From Scolanthus callimorphus (Eukaryota; Cnidaria; Anthozoa; Actiniaria; Edwardsiidae), in assembly GCA_033964015.1 (NCBI GenBank), contig CM066924.1, forward strand, positions 7,050,251 to 7,114,250: 64,000 nucleotides of DNA, in the 5' to 3' direction. Numbering within the stretch: position 1 is the first letter of the stretch; every line of letters starts with the position of its first letter. Below the pieces are notes generated by a model. The model saw nothing but the letters and a program-made list of their open reading frames with translations, made no database searches and had not been told where the DNA came from. Shown here piece after piece: positions 33,911 to 45,439 of this stretch. The position numbers and the translations under genes are program-made.

Positions 33911-34863
33911 TATTACGCTTACCCCAGTAACGACAAGCTCGTAAATTTGTTTCTAGCAAACTTCGAGTTGAACAAAATTTATTATAAACACCACATGAAC
34001 GGCATTTCTGGGGAGATTTTGTCTTGTGACCATACGTTCAAAACCAGCAAGTACGTTTGGCGTAACGAGGGAAGACGGGAATTTTGTTCGACAGTTCGAG
34101 AACGTGTTTTTGGTAAAGAACGAAAAAGGAGAGGTTATGTTCTGGCGTTTCACCAAATCAACCTCTTCAACTGAAATAGAAGACCTCTTAAAGGAGTTTA
34201 AAAAAAGAATTGACAATGCTGGTATCACGTAACGCATGTTGATCGTTGTTGACGACTGATCGTTGTTGAGCGACTGTTGTCATGTAAAGAACCTCTATGG
34301 AAAGTTTTTCCCTGGAGCTCCGGTAAAACTGGATGTGTTCCACGCTATTTCTAGAGCAATTAGTACTATATCTAAAAAACATTTAATGGCTTTTACTTTT
34401 TCCGAAAAAAAATCGTTGATAGTACGCTGTGACGGTGATAGGGATGAAGAGAGATATGCAAAATACTGCAGATCCAGAAGAAATAGAGGTTAACCTGGAA
34501 CGATTGCTCTCTAAATATATTATGCTTCTGTCAGACAAAACGTGAACCGCTATCGAAAATCTTCGAGTTCACATTCGCAAGGGATGTCTATCCCATATTC
34601 CTCCAGGTTGTGGCACCGAAAAAAACGAGATAATGCATCGCCACCTGAGCAGGTCTCTGCTCTGTGGTGTGTCAAAGTTAGGGCCTGAACTAGCATTCGC
34701 AGCACTAACATGTGCTCTATATGCATGGAATCGCAAGCGACAAGGTTCCAAATATTCCAGCCGTAGAGTTATTCCTATTATGCCTGTTGAAGCGACGTCT
34801 AACATTTGCATTTTTGACACTCAATACATAATAAATATAGTCTTTCACAACTCGCGCAAGTAA
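33911..34863 (+). pseudogene. DDE-type transposase remnant
   Basis: Three or more frames together give one protein-like text. Frame 1: NDKLVNLFLANFELNK...SGEILSCDHTFKTSK, with a first acidic residue D (codon 34,028-34,030). Frame 2 (from about 34,050): FGVTREDGNFVRQFENVFLV and KGEVMFWRFTKSTS. Frame 3: SDCCHVKNLYGKFF (D codon 34,272-34,274) and VKLDVFHAISRAI. Last: LRVHIRKGCLSHIPPGCGT followed by KNEIMHRHLSRSLL (E codon 34,627-34,629). D, D and E in this order with 'DHTFK', 'LD.FHA' and 'NE..HR' resemble RNase-H-fold transposase-like proteins I have seen in cnidarian genomes. The reading is broken by at least three frameshifts or stops. I do not name the superfamily. Confidence 0.6.
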
Positions 34864-36280
34864 GACACTACCTTCACACCGTTCACAAGAACAAGTGTCT
34901 CTTGGTGAGGAACAACAAACTCTACCAAAAATGCCCTGCAGTGATAGGCCTAGCGGGCAGTCACTATGTTCGAAAGAAGAGTAAGCGTCAGTTCGACGTT
35001 ACAGGCATAGAAATTCGTCATTTGGGCCGCTCTTCACGCAAATGAATAATAATAACTTCGTCATTTCGGCGCGCAATTGCGCGCATGAATAATAAAACCT
35101 ACAGGATTTGTTTACTATGCACAAAAAAACGGAATGTTCATGTACACTTTCTCTGAGGCTTGATGAAATGCGTTTATCAAAATTCGGGGGCGCTCCACGC
35201 GCAACAAAAGAAAAATGCGATCCCCTCTATCTGTAAATTATCATCTACTAGGTCAAATAGGGGTCGGGGGGATCACGAAAGCGTTTAACTGCTCTGAGGG
35301 GGGATCACGTTAATCATTGCACTTATAGAGGGAGGATCACTGCATTGTGACCTTGTTTTACCCAAAATCCTCCGCCCCCCCCCCCCCCCCCCCCCTCAAA
35401 AGTAAGTCAGTGGCATTGTAGAAAAGAAAGGGTATCCAATTTTTTTTAATTATAGAAAACAATGACAACTATTATGGCCAAATCTCTAGCTGATTAGCAA
35501 GAGGCGACTCTTTCTGACCTTTCAGGTTTTGCTCGTAGATATTTCCAATTAGTTACGCCTAACTTGTTTATGCGAATACATGCGAATATCTAGCCGAACA
35601 GCAAGAGACAGCAGCTAGACTCTAGCTCTTGTCTCCATTTGCTCACCAGAAGTTAGGACTGATACACGTTCGCAGCTTTTAATGGTGTCGGTTCGTTGCA
35701 TTCTTGAGGTGGGCTGCAGCATTATCGAAGCTTCTTCTGGTTTCACGTTTAGATGTCCTCACCTATTTCAGGGCTCCTGTTGATAGCAGGGAGGCTTACA
35801 GCCTCTGACTACCCTGGGACAACATACATAAGTTATTTTTAAATAAAGGTGTCTATGTCTTTGCAGCGCAGCGTTCTTTTTAAGATATTTAATGAAGATT
35901 TTTGCCCTGATGTAGAAACGGTTTGCCTGGAATTGGGAAATAAAAAATATATATATTTGTTTTTCTTAGTATATTATATGAATTTAGGGGGAAAAAATCG
36001 AAATCAAAACCTCCCAATCCAATCTAATATAAGTTCAATTGAATGACTATAATCAAATTATTATTATTATCTCCCTTATCTCTTCTTTTGTCACTATCAA
36101 AGAACTCTTCCCTTCTCTTACGCTGTTGTAAAATAATTCACTATGAAGAGAGGAAGATAGATTAACTTAATATAATGAACTATTAGTACCCAGGCCGCCT
36201 TGACTAGCCTTAGGCTAAACGTGGCCTCTGGACTAGTCTGTACACGAATTATCTGGAAAATAAAATGTTGAAATTGAAGT
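34864..36280. other. Element interior, non-coding
   Basis: Just past the transposase there is an 'aataataaaac' polyadenylation-like stretch at about 35,087. A short hairpin 'gcgcgcaattgcgcgc' lies at 35,068-35,083. A poly(C) run lies at about 35,376-35,394. No other gene. Confidence 0.4.
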
Positions 36281-36284
36281 TGAA

Positions 36285-37430
36285 CCAGGCCCTTGTAAAG
36301 TTATTTACAAAAAGCGATTGTAAACTGTTGTGTGATTCAGATCATAGTTTATAGAGGGGAATGGTTGGGAAACCTGACACCCTGTTATTGTACTATCTCC
36401 TTGTTCACTTTTTCAGAGGATCCTTTTGTTTGTGCAGGGTCACGGTACATAACTACCAAAATTCAGCCAGTCAGATTCAGTGTACACTCAAACATGCATA
36501 TTAGATGAGCACAAAATAAGAGATTGTTCAAGGTCAATATCACGCGATAGCCCCTTTCAACATCCAGCCCACGCTATTGAAGTTTAACTATGTTCAGATT
36601 AGAGGCTTTGGGACTTTTCCCCAGATCATTTATATCCCAACAGTGTGGCTGACTTTTCCTGGCCCTTGAAATCGAGGTCAATAGATGCACCTTTCCGACT
36701 GCAATGATTTAAAGGAGGGAAGAAATATATAAAATATTTACAATCGCGAATAGGATTCTATTTATATTTTTCCCTTCCGGCCTATTGTCATATATCATTT
36801 GCCCTTGACTGAACGTGACACTTTGCACCTATTATAAAACTAGTAGGCCTTAGGGCGTCCAATCAATTGACTCCCCCCCCCCCCCCCCCGAACCCTGTAA
36901 GATTATTCAAAGCTTCAAGAAAAAAAGAGATATCATACGATTCTAAAAGAGAACTTCGTGGGCGCGCGTAGCAAGGATTCAGCCATAGCTTTGAAAGCGA
37001 AGCCACGTTTTTCTTTCTTGCCACGCATCCTTCCCTTGCCATGCACTGTTAGGTAATTTTAATTAAAAGCAGATAGTTTAAATGCCATTACCAACCGAGA
37101 GCCTTTGCGGACTCTTAGCCAATCAGAGCACCCGAAAAACAAAGCCATCAATTTGAAAACAAAAGAAAACCGGGCGCAAAGGCTCTCGGTTGGTGATGGA
37201 CCTTCAAAGTTTGGACGCCCTGGCGTTTGGAAGCTTTTACATTTGCAGGGCCTTCTAAAGTTATTACAAAAAGTGATTGTAACTATTGTGTGATTTAGAT
37301 TAAAGAGGCTTTGGGACTTTGCCATCAGCTATTTATATCCCAACAGTGTGTCTGACTTCCTGGCTCTTGAAATGGAGCTCAAAGAGGTGCTACTTTCCGA
37401 CATTAATGATTTCAAGGAGAAAAGAAAGTA
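36285..37430. repeat. Diverged tandem duplication inside the element
   Basis: Sequence at about 36,290-36,345 and 36,598-36,735 recurs at about 37,252-37,425: 'taaagttatt.acaaaaag.gattgtaa', 'agaggctttgggactt', 'atttatatcccaacagtgtg' and 'aatgatttaa/caagga'. The first copy has extra sequence (36,346-36,597) that the second lacks. A poly(C) run lies at about 36,872-36,889. Confidence 0.7.
37086..37204. repeat. Hairpin MITE (agagcctttgcg family)
   Basis: 'Accaaccgagagcctttgcg' at the left and 'cgcaaaggctctcggttggt' at the right form a perfect 20-bp inverted repeat in a 119-bp unit. A related diverged copy is at about 50,690-50,785. Confidence 0.8.
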
Positions 37431-37907
37431 TAAATGGGGTGAAATGTTTTTAAAAACTACCGGTACTTTAGACCAAAAGGGAAAAGGTAAAAACAACGGT
37501 ACTCGATAGGTATCCAGGGTGGTGGGTGCGTACTACAGCACCCCTCCCCATCCCCCTCCCCCAAGTATCCAGTGGTTATATTTTTGAAGCACAGATAAGG
37601 GATACCCAATTTTGCTCTATAGCGCTATATGAAGCTGCCAATATAATGGTAGGGTTTTCACCGTACGATTTATCAATTATTTCTCAGAGTGAGTTTTTAG
37701 CCTACCCAAGACCCAACGATATTTTTAATTTGTCCCGGGCGATTTTTTCCGATGCAATTATGCGAAATTTGGGTACCAAGCGTGTTTGAGTCCATGCTTC
37801 CATTATATGAAACGACTGGTATACACGCGCGCGCTATGACCCAGCGAAAATGTGTCTAACCCAATGAAACATGAATTTCTCCTAAAAGCGAGAAAATAGA
37901 GTTCTGT

Positions 37908-40600
37908 GGGATGGATAGCAATGGATCGATAGGGATGGATAGCAATGGATAGGGAAGGATGGCAATGGATAGTGATGGACAGCAATGGATAGGAATGGAT
38001 AGGATAGCAATGGATAGGGATGGATAGCAATGGATAGGGATGGATAGCAATGGATAGGGATGGATGGCAATGGATAGGTGATGGATAGCAATGGATAGGG
38101 ATGGATAGCAATGGATAGGGATGGATAGCAATGGATAGGGATGGATAGCAATGGATAGGGATGGATAGCAATGGATACGGATGGATAGCAATGGATATGG
38201 ATGGATGGCAATGGATAGGGATGGATAGCAATGGATAGGGATGGATAGCAATGGATAGGGATGGATAGCAATGGATAGGGATGGATAGCAATGGATAGGG
38301 ATGGATAGCAATGGATAGGGGTGGATGGCAATGGATAGGGATGGAAAGCAGTGGATAGGGATGGATAGCAATGGATAGGGATGGATAGCAATGGATAAGG
38401 ATGGATAGGGATGGATAGCAATGGATAGGGATGGATAGCAATGGACAGTAATGGATAGGAATGGATAGCAATGTATAGGGATGGATAGCAATGGATTGCA
38501 ATGGATAGCAATGGATAGCAATGGATAGCAATGGATAGCAATGGATAGCAATGGATAGGGATGGATAGCAATGGATAGGGATGGATGGCAATGGATAGGG
38601 ATGGATGGCAATGGATAGGGATAGATGGCAATGGATAGGGATGGATAGTAATGGATAGGGATGGATAGCAATGGATAGGGATGGATAGCATTGGATAGGG
38701 TTGGATGGCAATGGATAGGGATAGATACCAATTTATAGGGATGGCTAGCAATGGATAGGGATGGATGGCAATGGATAAGGATGGATAGGGATGGATAGCA
38801 ATGGATAGGGATGGATAGCAATGGACAGTAATGGATAGGATTGGATAGGGATGGATAGCAATGGATAGCAATGGATAGGGATGGATAGCAATGGATAGGG
38901 ATGGATAGCAATGGATAGGGATGGATAGCAATGGATAGGGATGGATAGCAATGGATAGGGATGGATAGCAATGGATAGGGGTGGATGGCAATGGATAGGG
39001 ATGGAAAGCAGTGGATAGGGATGGATAGCAATGGATAGGGATGGATAGCAATGGATAAGGATGGATAGGGATGGATAGCAATGGATAGGGATGGATAGCA
39101 ATGGACAGTAATGGATAGGAATGGATAGCAATGTATAGGGATGGATAGCAATGGATTGCAATGGATAGCAATGGATAGCAATGGATAGCAATGGATAGCA
39201 ATGGATAGGGATGGATAGCAATGGATAGGGATGGATGGCAATGGATAGGGATGGATGGCAATGGATAGGGATGGATGGCAATGGATAGGGATGGATAGTA
39301 ATGGATAGGGATGGATAGCAATGGATAGGGATGGATAGCAATGGATAGGGTTGGATGGCAATGGATAGGGATGGATACCAATGGATAGGGATGGATAGCA
39401 ATGGATAGGGATGGATGGCAATGGATAAGGATGGATAGGGATGGATAGCAATGGATAGGGATGGATAGCAATGGACAGTAATGGATAGGAATGGATAGGG
39501 ATGGATAGCAATGGATAGCAATGGATAGGGATGGATAGCAATGGATAGGGATGGATAGCAATGGATAGGGATGGATAGCAATGGATAGGGATGGATAGCA
39601 ATGGATAGGGATGGATAGCAATGGATAGGGGTGGATGGCTATGGATAGGGATGGAAAGCAGTGGATAGGGATGGATAGCAATGGATAGGGATGGATAGCA
39701 ATGGATAAGGATGGATAGGGATGGATAGCAATGGATAGGGATGGATAGCAATGGACAGTAATGGATAGGAATGGATAGCAATGTATAGGGATGGATAGCA
39801 ATGGATTGCAATGGATAGCAATGGATAGCAATGGATAGCAATGGATAGCAATGGATAGCAATGGATAGCAATGGATAGCAATGGATAGGGATGGATAGCA
39901 ATGGATAGGGATGGATAGGGATGGATGGCAATGGATAGGGATGGATGGCAATGGATAGGGAGGGATGGCAATGGATAGGGATGGATAGTAATGGATAGTA
40001 ATGGATAGCAATGGATAGCAATGGATAGCAATGGATAGGGATGGATAGCAATGGATAGGGATGGATAGCAATGGATAGGGATGGATAGCAATGGATAGGG
40101 ATGGATAGCAATGGATAGGGATGGATAGCAATGGACAGTAATGGATAGGAATGGATAGGGATGGATAGCAATGGATAGCAATGGATAGGGATGGATAGCA
40201 ATGGATAGGGATGGATAGGGATGGATAGCAATGGATAGGGATGGATAGAATGGATAGGGATGGATAGCAATGGACAGTAATGGATAGGAATGGATAGCAG
40301 TGGATAGGGATGGATAGCAATGGATAGCAATGGATAGCAATGGATAGGGATGGATATCAATGGATAGGGATGGATAGCAATGGATAGGGATGGATAGCAA
40401 TGGATAGGGATGGATAGCAATGGATAGGGATGGATGGCAATGGATAGGAATGGATAGGGATGGATAGCAATGGATTGGTATGGATAGCAATGGATAGGGA
40501 TGGATAGCAATGGATAGGGATGGATAGCAATGGATAGGTATGGATAGCAATGGATAGGGGTGGATAGCAATGGATAGGGATGGATAGCAATGGATAGGAA
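37908..40600 (-). repeat. Right satellite arm with ~650-660-bp higher-order repeats
   Basis: About 270 copies of the same decamers in reverse orientation (ATAGCAATGG and ATAGGGATGG phases). Rare variant words mark a higher-order period: 'atggaaagca' at 38,341, 39,001 and 39,651, and 'atggattgca' at 38,491, 39,151 and 39,801. Spacings are 660 and 650 bp, so whole blocks were amplified, in steps of the 10-bp word. Open frames of up to 904 residues on the minus strand are by-products. Confidence 0.95.
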
Positions 40601-40769
40601 AGGGTACTAACCGAAGACATTTAAACTGAGGACACTATAGTGTACCATATATGACGGATCTACCGCAATAACTGGCTTTGAGCTCCAAAACTGTGAAGTA
40701 AGCACTGGAAGATGAATTTAAAGAACGATGTTGCAAAATGAAAGTGTTTTCGGGAGCGTGTGATGTTTA

Positions 40770-41379
40770 TTTGATTTGGCTTGTTTACCGGTGCGTGGAA
40801 ACCAAAGAATGAAAGGTCAAGATGCTGTTTGGATAATAATTCTGCACAAGGAGCTCTCAAAATACTGGAAAATACCCCTGCATGGATCATTTGCTTCTGA
40901 ATTTACCTTGGAGGTACACTCGGCGGGGAACTAATGCATATTTGGGAGGTTTTCGACTCAAGATTCGTCCGTCGTGTCTAGATCGCGCTGAAATTCCGTC
41001 CTGCGAATAGAGGTAACAAACTGCTTCCCGCTAACTCTGTTTTCAGAGTGCCCAAGATTTTATTTAACATTTTGGTAGTCCAGACATGTCTCCTTCTGGC
41101 TGTAGGTGATTTTTCGGCAAAAGCCAGAGACTTGGTTAGATAGCCCGCTTAATTGGAGCCTTAAAACGTCAATCGTAAAAATGGAAAATATTGTAAAATT
41201 TCAAAAATATTTAGTAATTAACTTCAGGAAATAAAATACCCATCAAAATGTTCAGCAATGATTGCTTTAATCATTTATCAAGTTAGATTTTGCGTAACGA
41301 TTCGCATTTTCCTAGAATTTTTACTTAAAATAAACACGCTGAAACGGCCTCGCCAAGGGCTAAAGCCAGTGGTTCGACC
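40770..41379. repeat. Dispersed repeat, inverted copy, part 1
   Basis: Reverse complement of about 23,210-23,820, from 'gtttatttgatttggcttg' to 'aagccagtggttcgacc'. It continues at 42,699 after the insertion at 41,380-42,689. Confidence 0.85.
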
Positions 41380-42689
41380 ACAGGCTTCCCAGGATCATTG
41401 AGCGAACTTTAGAGTTGATAGTAAACTATTTTCATTACTGAAATTCCCTCGTAATTACGCTACGCGAGATGTTATCCCGTGTTATTCCCCTGCATTCCTT
41501 CCTGGTAACGTCTTACGTAATTTATCACACTCTCAGGGTGATTTAAGCCGTAGATTTCACAATATCGTGGTCTTTTCAAAAACCAACGTCGGGACGCGGG
41601 TGTTGGGAATGAATTTTGCCCACCCTCCTCCCCTTCGGCGACGTACATTGTCGTCACATCACGCATGCGCTTGGCGCTTCCGTGTTCTTTTCTTCGCTCC
41701 TCTCACTGTCTCGGTCAAAATTGACCTTTCCCATAACTTATTCTCGCTGAGACAATGAGAAGGGCATTTGAGTAATGAAAGGAGTTTGCAGTTTTATAGT
41801 GTCGCTGTGTGAAGTTTGACTGAGTTCGATAAGCGCTAAAATATGAGTATCTACGAAAAATAAAAATGTTTGAAAAATACCCTTATCTAGTCCTTTAGTG
41901 CTTCAATAAATCACTACTTGCGTTTATTCGGTCAGAAATACACTTTTAAGCGAGTTTTAGCCAATTTATTGTCACCTCTCACACTACTATATGTTCTGGA
42001 AGGCTACAAACTGCAAAATTCCGAACGCTCAGCGATCCACAAATTTCCCTCGATTTTTTCCCAAAAATCATCGTCGCTTGCTCAAACAAACCTCGCATAA
42101 TAAAAGTACAACTATTCAGCTTTCTTGTTTACCTTTCTCGTGGAAGTCAAACCCTCTCTGGCTGATATAAATGGCGAATCTTTTCAGCCTCGTCCATTCG
42201 TCCTGAGAGCAATGGCGGCCCCGCCAGTAAAGTCCGTTCCAAAACACAAACCGTTGAGACATTTTTTCTCTCGTCGAGGGGTGGGCCAGACATTGTCTCA
42301 GGCTCTAGTCACTTCCCGTCCTAGACCCGGTAAAACTTTTGTTGCGCGCGAATGCGTGACCGGCGAGATAGACTTGATTGATTCAAATCCAACGATCACG
42401 CGCAAAAAAGTTTTGCAGTTTGTAGCCTTCCAGAACATATAGTAGTGTGAGAGGTGACAATAAAATTGGCTAAAACTCGCTACTAAAAGTGTATTTCTGA
42501 CCGAATAAACGCAAGTAGTGATTTATTGAAGCACTAAAGGACTAGATAAGGGTATTTTTCAAACTTTTTTATTTTTCGTAGATACTCATATTTTAGCGCT
42601 TATCGAACTCAGTCAAACTTCACACAGCGACACTATAAAACTGCAAACTATCAACTCTAAAGTTCGCTTAATGATCCTGGGAAGCCTGT
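41380..42689. mobile_element. Foldback DNA transposon with 9-bp TSD (MULE-like)
   Basis: 1,310 bp with inverted ends ACAGGCTTCCCAGGATCATT, exact over 20 bp. GGTTCGACC lies on both sides (41,371-41,379 and 42,690-42,698), whereas the uninterrupted copy near 23,200-23,215 has this word once. The long arms (41,380-41,424 joined to 41,788-42,030, and 42,413-42,689) match over about 280 bp. A 9-bp TSD and long inverted arms are usual for Mutator-like elements. The centre (42,031-42,412) is G/C-richer than the arms and has an open frame (MAAPPVKSVPKHKPL...) that could be captured host sequence. No transposase. Confidence 0.85.
41425..41787. mobile_element. Insertion in the left arm of the foldback
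   Basis: The right arm reads 'gagttgatagtttgcag' (as complement) without a break. The left arm is interrupted between 'gttgatag' and 'tttgcag' by about 363 bp with inverted ends 'ttttcattactgaaattccc' and 'agggcatttgagtaatgaaa'. Therefore the insert is younger than the foldback. Confidence 0.7.
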
Positions 42690-42698
42690 GGTTCGACC

Positions 42699-43030
42699 TT
42701 GTTCCAAACTTCGGGTTATTTCTCGTAAAATATTCAGCGCGAGCTATACGGCTATTCAAGGCGAGCAACTCGTCTCAGACGGGAAACGCGTCTCTAGTGT
42801 GAGTACAGCTTATTAGTTGTTATTATGGAAAGGTGTATCGAAAAGAAATATGGATGAAATAGTCGTATTAGCCGTATTCACACTGGAGACGGAAAACTCG
42901 TCTGAGACGAGTTTCTCGTCAGAAAAGTTCCTGCTTTATGTCAATTCTGCTCAGAAACACTTGATTATTATCTGTCTAAACTTTCTCCTTCAAAAAGATC
43001 GAATTCACGTGATCGTGAATTCGGCTATTC
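42699..43030. repeat. Dispersed repeat part 2 and 'acggaaaactcgtc' repeat
   Basis: 42,699-42,748 continues the repeat of 40,770-41,379 (ttgttccaaacttcgggtta). From about 42,750 the words 'gtctcagacgggaaac', 'agtgtgagtacagct', 'agccgtattcacact' and 'gagacggaaaactcgtctga' mark a copy of the repeat seen at 18,620-18,830. Confidence 0.65.
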
Positions 43031-43084
43031 TTACTTTAAAAGTACCAATTAAAGTTACAGATTACATTTGAAATAACAATCTAA

Positions 43085-43645
43085 AAATAGATTATTCTGC
43101 TGTTGTGTGTACGGCTAGACGTAGCAAAGTAGATGAGCCTCCTGTTGATGGGCTTCTGCAATGCAGTAGAAGAGGCGACGCGCGGTTCTCAAAATTCGAA
43201 GAAAGAAGCATTGGCATTTGACTGTAAGTTTTCCACGGTTTTCAGACGCTAAAATTTTCCAGAATCAGATCTTTTGGCAGTTGTCAACGTGTCGTAAGCC
43301 ATGGTGGCCGCCTAGTCAACCGTATGACCTCGATAGAGAACGGAATTTGATTGCAGGTAGCAAGCGCAGGTGTGCGTATTTATCAAAGACATTTCTTCCG
43401 GAGCGTGCGATTAATCAAAGGTTAGCCAAAAACAAAGCAATTTGATAGCAGGTGCATTAGCACAGGTGTGCGTAATTATCGAAGACATGTCTTCCTGGTG
43501 ACTCAAAGGTCGACCAAAACAATATACCTTTTAACCTTGATTCTTCTCTCGCGGTTTTAGACGCATTATTTCTAGAAGTCTCTAAGGAATGTATTTGAAA
43601 TTTCATATGTATTTGAAATTTCAAATAGAAGGCGTTTCTACACAA
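43085..43645. repeat. Interspersed repeat, copy 2 (partner at 18,835-19,262)
   Basis: Same order of blocks as the first copy, with an internal duplication of the 'gcacaggtgtgcgta.ttatcgaagac' part (43,368 and 43,459). Non-coding. Confidence 0.7.
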
Positions 43646-44500
43646 TTAAAACCGCAGACATTTCATTCATTTTTAATGATATTACAGTTTGTCAACGCCC
43701 ACAAATAGACCCAATGATCAACACAGTTTACAATTCAGAAACGGACGGAATTCTGTGGTCCGAAGGCAGAGAATAACAGCGAAGAAAGTCGGTAAGTGAA
43801 GAAATTATGTGGCACAAAAAGAGAGACAAAGTGAAAGTTTTATCAGAACGTCCAACATTTGTTCTGTTGATCTCATGATCGTTCTATATTTGTACATTTA
43901 TTTATTTTATTATTTATTTATTTTATTCTTGGTTTTTATAAGATCTTGGTTGTTATAAGATCTTTTTATAAACGATAAATCCTAGATATTCTCATGGGAA
44001 AGGGAATTCAAAATCGCAGCGAAAATAAACTAACAGAAACAATTTTAGGAGCGCTGGAAGGATTTAAAGTTGCAGTTTAGCGCGGCAGTAGCACTTTTTG
44101 CAAATGGGAAATTGACATTTTAGGACAAGAATTCTCTAAGTTCGACGTCTAAGACAGACCTTAGTAACATATTTTGCCTTTTCTATAGCGATATTTAACG
44201 GAAATATATAGTCGTTGAGTTTTCAATTGCACGTAGTTTACCTTTAAGGTCTCGGTAAAAATGTAAAAATCCATAATATGACTATTTTCCTGAAATAGTC
44301 CAGTCAATCACGGTAACCGGGAACTGATTGCAACAAAAGGTTTTTCGACGGTTTCGTGCTACATTTAGTCCCCAAATGAACATACTAAAAGTCCCAAAAA
44401 ATCGGAGTTCAGGAACACGCCGAAACCGGGAATTGAAAAATCCCATACAAAGCTTGTATGAAAAACCACAGGGAGCCCGAATCTAAACAAATTCAGAACA
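43646..44500. other. No recognised feature
   Basis: AT-rich; a 'tttattttattatttattt' stretch near 43,900 and a short duplication of 'ttataagatctt' near 43,937 and 43,953. No gene. Confidence 0.4.
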
Positions 44501-44504
44501 TTAA

Positions 44505-45434
44505 CCCTATCCAGACTGGGCTTTTTTTGACCATCTGTGACTGGGGGGAGGGGGGGGGCTAATTCGCCCCCCCCTCTATATCTCTGAAACCACTGGGGCT
44601 ATGATCATCAAACTTTCACACAATGATCATGAGCCTTAGACAAATCACCACACCCATTTTTGTCACGTGGGAGCAAAATGTGACGTCACAATGACGTCAT
44701 TCTCAATGTTTTATCAATTTTTAAGTAATTTTAATTAACTTCCAAAAACTTGGTAGATAATACTCTAAAAGCCAACTAATTAACATCAAGATAATGTAAA
44801 TGTAATAATTTGTGTCATTAACACATAAATTTTATTAAACTTGCGTCATAATGACGACTTTTGAAAATATTGTCCGCCATCTTGGATCCGCCATCTTGGA
44901 TCCGCCATCTTGGATTTCATTTAATTTCCATTTGACTCTTCAGATAAATACTCAATGAGAAAAAAATGGTCAAAATGTACAAAATACTCATAAAAGAAGT
45001 GTTCGAAATTCAAAAAGTTGAATTAAAAGGATATTTGTGAATCACAGAGCTAGTTTTAGACCATATGTTAAAATGAACAAAATCCCCCGACCCCTCCCCC
45101 CCAAGATTTTGTGTCAAAAATTAATTAGCCTGTACATAAATTAATAATGAGTTCAAGCTCCGATAGTCATAAATTGGACAATATGTCCAACATTAAGCTT
45201 GAAATATGAAAAATTCACGTTTTTTCGAGTTTTGCAAAACATGCATGTCAAAAAGTGGTTGCCATGGAAACTGGGCCGATGACCCTGACATGTCATTGAC
45301 ACCAAAATGTCCCCAGATAAATTTTAGGAAAAGTCACGAAGTTTCACTATCATAGCTGCAGTGGTTTTAGAGTAATCAGGATTTTACTGGAGGGGGGGCT
45401 CGAAAAGCCCCCCCCCCCCCCAGTCTGAATAGGG
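44505..45434. mobile_element. piggyBac-like non-autonomous element, TTAA TSD
   Basis: 930 bp. Ends CCCTATCCAGACTGGG and the complement of CCCTATTCAGACTGGG, with TTAA directly outside both (44,501-44,504 and 45,435-45,438). A CCC start and a TTAA target are the piggyBac signature. Inside, next to the ends, are G/C runs. The motif CCGCCATCTTGGAT is repeated three times in tandem at 44,874-44,915. No transposase frame. Confidence 0.85.
44874..44915 (+). promoter_or_regulatory. Triple YY1-type motif
   Basis: Three tandem 14-bp copies of CCGCCATCTTGGAT. CCGCCATCTTG is the known YY1 binding core in animals. Whether the coral factor binds here is not known. Confidence 0.45.
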
Positions 45435-45439
45435 TTAAA

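Larger units (their letters stand above)
32434..40665. mobile_element. 8.2-kb DNA transposon with 10-bp satellite arms and DDE-like transposase remnant
   Basis: The ends are inverted repeats of about 38 bp with two mismatches: 'CGGTAGATC' then A or C, 'GTCATATATGGT' then T or A, then 'CACTATAGTGTCCT'. CAATAA flanks both ends (32,428-32,433 and 40,666-40,671). Behind each end sits a large array of the 10-bp words CCATTGCTAT and CCATCCCTAT, in opposite orientation on the two sides, so the arrays form part of the inverted arms. The interior has a transposase-like pseudogene at 33,911-34,863 and further non-coding DNA. A 6-bp TSD is compatible with Dada or IS3EU types, but I do not assign a superfamily. 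Confidence 0.85.

Noticed and set aside
37856..40570. Open frames up to 904 residues (SIPIHCYPSLSIAIHPYP repeats)
   Set aside because: They are translations of the 10-bp satellite, open in all three frames of one strand because the words lack stops. No start context or unique sequence supports a gene.
41371..41400. Possible tRNA T-arm (GGTTCGACC)
   Set aside because: It is the TSD of the foldback element; no tRNA cloverleaf around it.
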